In this document: piece by piece, positions 1 through 5,889 of the stretch
Numbering within the stretch: the first letter of the stretch is position 1
How the letters are laid out: each line of letters starts with the position of its first letter
The notes under the pieces: generated by a model
Seen by the model: only the letters and a program-made list of their open reading frames with translations
What the model was told of the DNA's origin: nothing
Databases searched by the model: none
NCBI GenBank assembly: GCA_900554845.1
Contig: USIY01000097.1
Span: 1-7,726, forward strand
Direction of reading: 5' to 3'
Length of the DNA: 7,726 bases
DNA from: an uncultured Bacteroidales bacterium
GTDB taxonomy: Bacteria; Bacteroidota; Bacteroidia; Bacteroidales; Muribaculaceae
Position numbers and translations under genes: made by a program

Positions 1-30
1 AAATTCCATATTTGAAAAATAATTTAGCGA

Positions 31-63
31 TGGCGGGACTGGAAAACGGTCCCGTCATTTTTT
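31..63 (+). terminator. Rho-independent terminator of the gene upstream of the window
   Basis: A GC-rich hairpin is followed at once by a run of six T. Left arm 31-39 (TGGCGGGAC) pairs with right arm 49-57 (GTCCCGTCA) with one G-T wobble. The stem can extend inward by a wobble and a G-C pair, leaving a small A-rich loop at 42-46. The T run is at 58-63. This is the classic intrinsic terminator shape for transcription entering from the left. The gene it ends lies outside the window. In several Bacteroides genomes recQ follows clpP-clpX, so clpX is a guess for it, but nothing in this sequence shows that. Confidence 0.85.
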
Positions 64-81
64 ATAAAAGTGATGCAAGTG

Positions 82-112
82 TTTGCAATGTAAGAAAAAA
101 TTATTAAATTTG
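82..112 (+). promoter_or_regulatory. Bacteroidetes-type promoter for recQ
   Basis: TTTG at 82-85 and TAAATTTG at 105-112 are separated by 19 nt. This matches the Bacteroidetes primary-sigma consensus of TTTG near -33 and TAnnTTTG near -7 exactly at the defined positions. Transcription should begin about 4-8 nt after the -7 element, near 116-120, giving a leader of only about 25-40 nt before the recQ start. It lies just after the upstream terminator, so recQ probably starts its own transcript. The transcription start is inferred, not seen. Confidence 0.75.
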
Positions 113-146
113 TGATTATAATGCTTAGCGCAACATAATCACAAAT
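108..146. repeat. 12-bp perfect inverted repeat over the recQ promoter and start codon
   Basis: ATTTGTGATTAT at 108-119 is the exact reverse complement of ATAATCACAAAT at 135-146, with a 15-nt spacer. The spacer holds a small nested TGC/GCA pairing (122-124 with 130-132). The left arm takes in the last five bases of the -7 element and the expected transcription start; the right arm takes in the first two bases of the ATG at 145. Because most of the left arm should lie upstream of the RNA start, this looks more like a DNA-level dyad (an operator for a dimeric regulator) than an RNA hairpin. An RNA hairpin remains possible if transcription starts further upstream. No regulator can be named. Confidence 0.6.
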
Positions 147-2388
147 GGTCAATGCCATGGAGAACAATAAGACATCCGATAACGTATCAGAGGTGCAGTC
201 GAAGATCCCCGCAGAAACTACGGCTAAGATTTACGAGACGTTGAAGTATTATTTCGGGTTCGATACCTTTAAAGAAGGTCAGCTTGAGGTGATACAGGAT
301 CTTGTGGCCGGTGAGAATGTGTTTGTCCTCATGCCGACGGGAGGAGGCAAGTCTCTGTGCTATCAGTTGCCTGCGCTGATGATGGAGGGTACGGCCATAG
401 TGATATCTCCGCTGATAGCGTTGATGAAGAATCAGGTGGACGCTATCCGCGGATATGTGGATCATGACCGGGTGGCTCATTTTCTCAATTCGTCGCTCAC
501 CAAAAGCGCATCGGAGGCTGTGCGCCGAGATGTGCGCGAAGGGAAGACCAAACTGTTGTATGTGGCTCCGGAGTCATTGGCTAAAGAAGAAAATATAGAA
601 TTTCTCAAGTCCATAAATATATCTTTTTTCGCTGTCGACGAAGCGCACTGCATATCGGAGTGGGGGCATGACTTCCGTCCGGAGTACCGTAAGATACGTC
701 CCATGATCAATGAAATAGGCGACTATCCGGTGATTGCCCTTACCGCTACGGCTACTCCAAAAGTTCAGCACGACATTCAGAAAAACCTCGGAATCCTGGA
801 CTCTAAAGTATATAAATCAAGTTTCAACCGAAAGAATCTGTACTACGAGGTACGCCCCAAGACCAAAGATATCGACAAGGAGATAATCCGGTACATAAAG
901 AGTCATCCGGGCGAATCCGGAATTGTGTATTGTCTGAGCCGTAAGAAAGTGGAGGAGTTCGCCGAAACCCTTAATATAAACGGAATCACAGCTCTTCCGT
1001 ATCATGCGGGAATGGACACGGGACAGCGCGCCGACAATCAGGATGCATTCCTGAACGAGACCGTCAAAGTGATCGTGGCCACCATAGCCTTCGGTATGGG
1101 AATCGATAAGCCTGACGTAAGGTTTGTGATCCATTACGATATGCCCAAGAGCCTGGAGGGCTATTATCAGGAAACAGGACGTGCCGGACGGGACGGAGGA
1201 GTAGGCAACTGCATCACTTTCTACAGCCGAAAGGACTTGCAGAAGCTTGACAAACTGATGCAGAGCAAATCCGTGCAGGAACAGGAGATAGGACACCAAT
1301 TGCTGCTGGAGACCGCCAATTATGCAGAATCTTCAGTGTGCCGCCGCCGAATTCTGCTTCATTATTTCGGCGAGAGATATGAAGAGGAGAATTGCGGACA
1401 GTGCGACAACTGCCGTCATCCAAAGAAGAAAATCGAGGCAAGTCAAGAATTAATGGCCGTTCTGGAAGCAGTGGCGGCCATAGAGCAGCATTATAAATCG
1501 GAGTATGTGATTAATATTCTGATAGGAAGGGCTACCGACGAGGTGAAACGCAACGGCCATGACAAGCTTGAAGAATTCGGGACTCTGAGCGATATGGAGG
1601 AGAAACTTGTCAGCACGCTTGTCCGTCAGGCCGTTGTCGGAGGTTATCTGGAACGAGATCTTGAGAATTACGGCATATTGAAGCTGACAGGGGAGGCCTA
1701 TAAGTTCATGATGAATCCGGTGGAATTCTCGATAGTGGAGGATATAGATTACAGTGAGAGCGAGATGGAAATGCCGCAGGGCAAAGGTGGTTCGGCTTCG
1801 GACATGGAACTGTATTCTATTCTTGACGGGCTGAACCGGGATGTGGCTCGCCGGCATGGAATAGCTCCCTATCTGGTGTTTCGGGACGCAAGCCTTGAGG
1901 CTATGGCCACCACTTACCCGCTGACAAAGGATGAATTGTTGGGTATACCCGGCGTCGGAGCGGGCAAAGCGTCTAAATTCGGAAAGGATTTTCTTGCTGT
2001 AATCAAAAAATATGTGGAAGAAAACGAAATAGAACGTCCTGAGGACATTCGCGTTCGAAGTGTTGCCAAAAAGAGCAACACGAAGATTCAGATAATTCAG
2101 GCCATAGACCGTCAGGTGGACCTTGACGAACTGTCGGAGAATCTGGGACTGGAATTCGACGAGTTCCTGACCGAGCTTGAGTCTATTGTCGAGGCCGGCA
2201 CTAAAATCGACATCCAATATTTTGTCGATATGATTCTTGACGAGGATCAGCAGGCTGACATAGAGGAATACTTCTCCGAATGCGAGGAAGACGATATAGA
2301 AGGTGCCATCCAGGAGCTGGGCGGCGATTACGATGAAGAATCGATCCGCCTGATGCGCGTCAAATTTATTTCAGATAAGGGCAACTGA
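145..2388 (+). CDS. recQ: ATP-dependent DNA helicase RecQ
   Basis: RecQ unwinds DNA 3'-5' using ATP and acts in recombinational repair and at stalled replication forks in the cytoplasm. The superfamily 2 motifs are all present: conserved Gln46 upstream of motif I, Walker A MPTGGGKS (63-70), DEAH (165-168) followed by the RecQ aromatic-rich loop SEWGHDFRPEY (171-181), ALTATATP (198-205), motif V around 311-323 with GMGIDKP, and motif VI QETGRAGRDG (342-351). The RQC region has four zinc-binding cysteines (Cys399, 417, 420, 423) and a winged helix at about 430-520. An HRDC domain spans about 551-625, with IPGVGAGKASKFG. Beyond it lies an extra helical, strongly acidic tail of about 120 residues (630-747), which may be the helix-turn-helix domain found at the end of many Bacteroidetes RecQs. 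At 747 aa it is longer than E. coli RecQ (about 610 aa) because of this tail. The start could also be the ATG at 157 (MENNKT), which would move the coding region clear of the dyad; the first residues are not conserved. The gene is intact. Confidence 0.97.
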   Translation: MVNAMENNKTSDNVSEVQSKIPAETTAKIYETLKYYFGFDTFKEGQLEVIQDLVAGENVFVLMPTGGGKSLCYQLPALMMEGTAIVISPLIALMKNQVDAIRGYVDHDRVAHFLNSSLTKSASEAVRRDVREGKTKLLYVAPESLAKEENIEFLKSINISFFAVDEAHCISEWGHDFRPEYRKIRPMINEIGDYPVIALTATATPKVQHDIQKNLGILDSKVYKSSFNRKNLYYEVRPKTKDIDKEIIRYIKSHPGESGIVYCLSRKKVEEFAETLNINGITALPYHAGMDTGQRADNQDAFLNETVKVIVATIAFGMGIDKPDVRFVIHYDMPKSLEGYYQETGRAGRDGGVGNCITFYSRKDLQKLDKLMQSKSVQEQEIGHQLLLETANYAESSVCRRRILLHYFGERYEEENCGQCDNCRHPKKKIEASQELMAVLEAVAAIEQHYKSEYVINILIGRATDEVKRNGHDKLEEFGTLSDMEEKLVSTLVRQAVVGGYLERDLENYGILKLTGEAYKFMMNPVEFSIVEDIDYSESEMEMPQGKGGSASDMELYSILDGLNRDVARRHGIAPYLVFRDASLEAMATTYPLTKDELLGIPGVGAGKASKFGKDFLAVIKKYVEENEIERPEDIRVRSVAKKSNTKIQIIQAIDRQVDLDELSENLGLEFDEFLTELESIVEAGTKIDIQYFVDMILDEDQQADIEEYFSECEEDDIEGAIQELGGDYDEESIRLMRVKFISDKGN

Positions 2389-2504
2389 TATAGGTTTGTT
2401 TAAAGAATAATCGGCAAAGAGAAATCGATTCAATAAATCATCGTAAACATCGTTAATGAATAGTAGAGTCACATAGATAGTGGCCGGAAGAAAATTATTC
2501 AAAA
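2369..2504 (+). promoter_or_regulatory. recQ-foldase gap with a possible promoter
   Basis: The 116-bp gap (2389-2504) is AT-rich and carries no convincing terminator. TAGGTTTG at 2391-2398 fits the Bacteroidetes -7 consensus TAnnTTTG. The matching -33 region is weak: TTTC at 2369-2372 gives an 18-nt spacer and lies inside the end of recQ. If used, the start would be near 2403-2406 with a leader of about 100 nt. A small direct repeat, ATCGT-AAAC-ATCGT, occurs within the gap with no known meaning. Read-through from recQ is equally possible. No clear ribosome binding site precedes the foldase; AGAAAA-rich sequence is seen instead, as is usual in this phylum. Confidence 0.4.
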
Positions 2505-4439
2505 ATGATGAAAAAACCGATAGCAGCCGGAATAGGCCTGTTTGCCGTTGCATTTGCGTTTGCCTCCAAGGATCCGGTGATCATGACCATCAATGGAGTG
2601 GATGTGCCGAAATCGGAGTTTGAGTATCTTTACAACAAAAACAGCGCGCAACAAATCAATCCCCAGACACTTGAAGAGTATCTGGAGATGTTTAAGCTGT
2701 ATAAGATGAAAGTGGAGGACGCAAAGGCGGAAGGCTTGGATACATTGTCGTCGTTCATTAAAGAGACGGAGCAGTATCGTCATGATTTGGCGTCTCCGTA
2801 TCTGGCGGATTCATTATATATCAATCAGTTGGTGCAGGAAGCCTACGACCGCAGCAAGCGTGAGGTAGAGGCTTACCATATCATGCTGTTCAAGACCCGT
2901 GACGCGAAAAAGAATGTTGAGTTGCGTCAGCGGATGGACAGTATCAAGAGAGTGCTTGACAATGGCGGCGATTTTGCAGATCTTGCGAGTCGTTACTCAC
3001 AGGACCAAGGGAGCTCTCAGAAAGGGGGACGCATGGGTTGGATCACGGCCGGCAAATATCCCTATAGTTTCGAAGTGGCTGATTTCAATCTGCCGGAAGG
3101 GAAGATTTCTGAAGTAGTGGAAAGTCCTATGGGCTATCATGTGTTGAAAGGGGGCGCCAGCAGGGATGCACGCGGACGTGTGAAGGTGTCGCACATACTG
3201 ATTATGGGCAAAGATGCCGAGAGCAAAGCAAAGGCAAAAGTAAGGATCGACAGCATTTACAATGCGGTAAAGGGTCACCCCGATATGTTTGCCGATATGG
3301 CAACCCGTTTGTCACAGGACCCCGGTTCGGCTCGTCAAGGAGGACAGCTTCCTTGGTTCGGTACCGGTGAAATGGTGGCTGAATTCGATTCCGTGGCGTT
3401 TGCGATGCCTGTTGGCGAGATAAGCGAGCCTTTCGCTTCAGCCTTTGGATATCATATCATTTACAAACAGGAGGAACGAGGGTTAGCTCCTTATGAGTCG
3501 CTGAAAAAAGCTCTCCTGATAAAGATGTCGAATCCGGCCGATGAGCGTTATGCTTTGATTCGTAAGCACCAGATGGAGACATTGGCGGAAAAGCATAAAG
3601 CGAGGATCAATGACAGAACTTTCGATGTCTTAAAAGCTGATATTAAAAATAAAGGAATCGATTCCACTTATGTAGCAACATGGGTGGAAGGCAAGAACGG
3701 CAAATTGCCATTGTTGACCATCGGTAAAAAGATATATCCTGTTTCGGAACTTGCAAAGCGCCTGAAGCATGACAAGCGGGTTGACCCCATTGTCGCAGAA
3801 GAAATGCTGAACAATGGTTTGGATGATTATCTGTTGTCGGTTCTACTTGACATAGAAGAAGCAAATCTCGCAATCAATGAGCCCGACTACCGCAACTTGT
3901 TGAAAGAATACATCGACGGAAGCTTGTTGTACGAGGTAAGCGTCCGCAAAGTATGGGACAAAGCCGCCAAAGACACTGAGGGACTGGAGGAATATTTTCA
4001 GAAGAACAAAGATAAGTACAAGTGGAATATTCCTCACGTAAAGGGATATTTTGTTCAGACCACTAATGATTCTGTCGCCGAACTTGTGCGTCAGCAAATT
4101 AAGACGCTTCCCGACGACAGTGATCTGGCTCAGAAGATTCGCAAGGCCTTCCCCAAGCAGGTGGCGATTGAAAAAGTTCTGGTGGCCAAAGGCGGCAATC
4201 CTATGGTGGATCATGTGGCGTTCGGAGGCCCGGAGGCACCGAGCTCGATTAAGAATTATCCGGTTTATTTCATGGTGGACTCAAGAATACTGACTATGCC
4301 CGAGGAGCTTTCCGATGTGAAAGGGGCCGTCACAAGCGATTATCAGAATGAGTTCCAGAAGAAGTGGGAGAACGATCTTCGGATCAAATATCCTGTAAAG
4401 GTAAATGAAAAGGTGCTTAAAAGCGTAAAGCGTCAGTAA
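2505..4439 (+). CDS. Periplasmic peptidyl-prolyl isomerase with two parvulin domains (SurA/PpiC-like)
   Basis: Probable secreted foldase that catalyses cis-trans isomerisation of proline bonds and chaperones outer-membrane or periplasmic proteins. The N-terminus is a signal peptide: basic MMKK, hydrophobic residues 6-19, then AFA-SKD as a likely signal peptidase I site; there is no lipobox cysteine. A SurA-like N-terminal helical region follows (about 25-118). Parvulin domain 1 spans about 119-217, with His125, the GGDFADLASRYSQD segment, GGRMGW, and GYHVLK containing His212. Parvulin domain 2 spans about 225-322, with VSHILI (His230), SQDPGSARQGG, and GYHIIY (His317). The remaining 320 residues form a C-terminal region that I do not recognise, charged and probably helical, ending in basic KSVKRQ. 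Both parvulin cores keep the paired histidines, so both may be active. The start is ATG 2505; ATG 2508 immediately follows and would lose only one Met. It is followed by a strong terminator. The surA name is not justified, since members of this phylum carry several such paralogues. Confidence 0.92.
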   Translation: MMKKPIAAGIGLFAVAFAFASKDPVIMTINGVDVPKSEFEYLYNKNSAQQINPQTLEEYLEMFKLYKMKVEDAKAEGLDTLSSFIKETEQYRHDLASPYLADSLYINQLVQEAYDRSKREVEAYHIMLFKTRDAKKNVELRQRMDSIKRVLDNGGDFADLASRYSQDQGSSQKGGRMGWITAGKYPYSFEVADFNLPEGKISEVVESPMGYHVLKGGASRDARGRVKVSHILIMGKDAESKAKAKVRIDSIYNAVKGHPDMFADMATRLSQDPGSARQGGQLPWFGTGEMVAEFDSVAFAMPVGEISEPFASAFGYHIIYKQEERGLAPYESLKKALLIKMSNPADERYALIRKHQMETLAEKHKARINDRTFDVLKADIKNKGIDSTYVATWVEGKNGKLPLLTIGKKIYPVSELAKRLKHDKRVDPIVAEEMLNNGLDDYLLSVLLDIEEANLAINEPDYRNLLKEYIDGSLLYEVSVRKVWDKAAKDTEGLEEYFQKNKDKYKWNIPHVKGYFVQTTNDSVAELVRQQIKTLPDDSDLAQKIRKAFPKQVAIEKVLVAKGGNPMVDHVAFGGPEAPSSIKNYPVYFMVDSRILTMPEELSDVKGAVTSDYQNEFQKKWENDLRIKYPVKVNEKVLKSVKRQ

Positions 4440-4470
4440 GACCAGACGAATCAATAATTGAATGCAGTAT

Positions 4471-4520
4471 AAAGAGGCTGTGCCGTAAAACATTAATTAC
4501 GACACAGCCTCTTTTATTTT
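4471..4520 (+). terminator. Long hairpin terminator after the foldase gene, possibly bidirectional
   Basis: AAAGAGGCTGTG at 4471-4482 pairs perfectly with CACAGCCTCTTT at 4503-4514. After one C/A mismatch the stem continues with CGTAA (4484-4488) pairing with TTACG (4497-4501), leaving an 8-nt loop at 4489-4496. The right arm runs into CTTTTATTTTAT, a T-rich tail on the + strand. The AAAG at the left edge gives only a short U run for the minus strand, so + strand termination is the safer reading. It begins 31 nt after the foldase stop codon and separates the housekeeping genes from the sugar operon. Confidence 0.85.
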
Positions 4521-4543
4521 ATGTTGTAAAACATATAGAAAAA

Positions 4544-4575
4544 TTTGCATATGGCTAAAATGAGTGTTAATTTTA
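4544..4575 (+). promoter_or_regulatory. Probable promoter of the epimerase-symporter-NUDIX operon
   Basis: TTTG at 4544-4547 and TAATTTTA at 4568-4575 are 20 nt apart. The second element matches TAnnTTTG except for its last base, so this is a good but imperfect Bacteroidetes promoter. The transcription start would be near 4579-4583, leaving a leader of about 110 nt before the epimerase gene. Its position directly after the terminator and over the palindrome at 4561-4581 supports the call. Confidence 0.6.
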
Positions 4576-4581
4576 CACTCA
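4561..4581. promoter_or_regulatory. Candidate repressor operator (palindrome over the -7 element)
   Basis: TGAGTGT at 4561-4567 and ACACTCA at 4575-4581 are perfect reverse complements around the 7-nt centre TAATTTT. Within the centre, AA/TT at 4569-4570 and 4572-4573 are also symmetric, so 18 of 21 positions fit the dyad. The inferred -7 element lies within the centre, so a bound dimer would block RNA polymerase. The NUDIX protein encoded third in this operon is the natural candidate to bind here, because AraR-type NUDIX/winged-helix repressors bind palindromes of about this size. I cannot recall the published AraR motif base by base, so the match to that family is inferred. Confidence 0.6.
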
Positions 4582-4692
4582 AATTTTACGGGCTAATGTC
4601 TGAGTGGAATTAAACTTCAGATTATCAGGCAGTCATATGTCTGACTTAGGATTGGGATAATTTAGACAACAAAAACTAACACTATAAACATC
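4582..4692 (+). other. Long 5' leader of the sugar operon
   Basis: About 110 nt separate the inferred transcription start from the epimerase ATG, with no ORF of note. The leader contains a direct repeat of ATGTCTGA (4596-4603 and 4637-4644, 41 bp apart), a second copy of TGAGTG at 4601-4606 that matches the left operator arm, and a short inverted repeat AGTCA / TGACT (4631-4635 and 4642-4646). None forms a long stable hairpin, and no known riboswitch is recognised. The last 30 nt are A/C-rich without a Shine-Dalgarno sequence. Confidence 0.35.
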
Positions 4693-5856
4693 ATGAAAGA
4701 CTTAAGATTGGTAGCCCTTGCGGGAATGTCGGCATTGATGATTGCGGCATGTTCCACAGGGAAGGTTGAGCAGAAGCTGACAAAGTCAGGTCTGGATCCT
4801 GAAAAATTCCGTTCGGAATATCGTGGCGACAGCACCGCTCTCTACACATTGACCAACGCCTCGGGCATGGAGGTATGCATCACTAATTTCGGAGGCCGTA
4901 TCGTGTCCATCAGCGTTCCAGGCAAGGACGGTGCTTTCAAGGATGTGGTCCTGGGTTTCGACAGCGTCCAGGCATATTATCCTGAAACCAACGGGACGGA
5001 CTTCGGAGCGGCTATTGGACGCTACGCAAACCGTATCAATCAGGGAAAGTTCACCCTCGACGGCAAAGAGTATCATCTTCCTCAGAACAATTTCGGACAT
5101 TGTCTGCACGGCGGTACAGATATGGGCACCCGCGGATGGCAGTATCGTGTCTACAAAGTTGAATCAAGCAACGACAGCACATTGGTTCTGAGCATAGATT
5201 CTCCCGACGGTGACAACGGTTTCCCGGGCAACGTGAAGGCTACGGTCACTTATACGCTTCGCGCAGACAACGCTCTGGACATCTCCTACAGCGCTATGAC
5301 CGACGCTCCGACAATCATCAACATGACCAACCACTCCTATTTCAATCTCTCCGGCGATCCGAACAAACCTGTGACGGATCAGGTGCTGACAATCAACGCT
5401 TCCAATTTCACTCCAGTTGACTCCACTTACATGACCACCGGAGAAATCCTCCCCGTTGAAGGCACTCCCATGGATTTCCGCAATGCAAAGCTTGTCGGGG
5501 CCGAGATTGAGAAATTCGACTACGAGCAGCTGAAGAACGGCAACGGTTATGATCACAACTGGGTGCTGGACACAAAGGGTGACGACACCGTCGAGGCTGC
5601 TTCCCTCTATTGCCCCGCGACGGGGATCTTCCTGCAGGTCTACACCAACGAGCCCGGCATCCAGGTCTACAGCGGCAACTTCCTTGACGGTACTCTCACA
5701 GGTAAGGGGGGCGTGGTTTACAAACAGCGCACGGGACTCTGTCTGGAGACGCAGAAATATCCTGACACGCCCAACAAACCGCAGTGGCCTACGGCTGTGC
5801 TTCGTCCGGGCGAAAAGTACAACAGCCGCTGCATCTTTAAATTTTCGACAAAATAA
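4693..5856 (+). CDS. galM: Lipoprotein aldose 1-epimerase (mutarotase)
   Basis: Interconverts the alpha and beta anomers of aldoses such as galactose, glucose, xylose or arabinose. The GalM fold signatures are clear: GRYANRI (109-115), LHGG with His139, NHSYFNLSG with His214 (expected general acid), GYDHNW (286-291), and GLCLETQKYPD with Glu352 (expected catalytic base). All key residues are present. The N-terminus is a lipoprotein signal, with a hydrophobic stretch and the lipobox-like IAAC ending at Cys20, so the enzyme should be lipid-anchored outside the cytoplasm. Residues after the Cys (STGKVEQK) lack the acidic cluster that directs Bacteroidetes lipoproteins to the cell surface, so a periplasmic-facing anchor is more likely. 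At 387 aa it is longer than cytoplasmic GalM (about 340-350 aa) mainly because of this leader. It lies 33 nt upstream of the symporter, consistent with supplying the transported anomer. The sugar specificity cannot be read from the sequence. Confidence 0.93.
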   Translation: MKDLRLVALAGMSALMIAACSTGKVEQKLTKSGLDPEKFRSEYRGDSTALYTLTNASGMEVCITNFGGRIVSISVPGKDGAFKDVVLGFDSVQAYYPETNGTDFGAAIGRYANRINQGKFTLDGKEYHLPQNNFGHCLHGGTDMGTRGWQYRVYKVESSNDSTLVLSIDSPDGDNGFPGNVKATVTYTLRADNALDISYSAMTDAPTIINMTNHSYFNLSGDPNKPVTDQVLTINASNFTPVDSTYMTTGEILPVEGTPMDFRNAKLVGAEIEKFDYEQLKNGNGYDHNWVLDTKGDDTVEAASLYCPATGIFLQVYTNEPGIQVYSGNFLDGTLTGKGGVVYKQRTGLCLETQKYPDTPNKPQWPTAVLRPGEKYNSRCIFKFSTK

Positions 5857-5889
5857 CATCTAATACTAACAAACAACTTAACAACATTA

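Noticed and set aside
817..1299. 160-codon minus-strand open frame over the RecQ helicase core
   Set aside because: It overlaps helicase motifs IV-VI, which constrain the DNA on the other strand; there is no independent support.
1450..2217. 255-codon open frame on the minus strand inside recQ
   Set aside because: It is fully antisense to conserved recQ domains and its translation shows no recognisable motif; it is a shadow frame.
2389..2504. Terminator between recQ and the foldase gene
   Set aside because: Short GATT/AATC pairings exist but there is no GC-rich stem followed by a T run.
4582..4692. Riboswitch or structured RNA in the operon leader
   Set aside because: Only short, unstable pairings are visible and no conserved riboswitch core is recognised; the repeats fit protein-binding half-sites better.
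5164..5859. 231-codon open frame on the minus strand covering the epimerase
   Set aside because: It lies opposite conserved catalytic segments of the epimerase and has no recognisable domain or promoter; it is a shadow frame.
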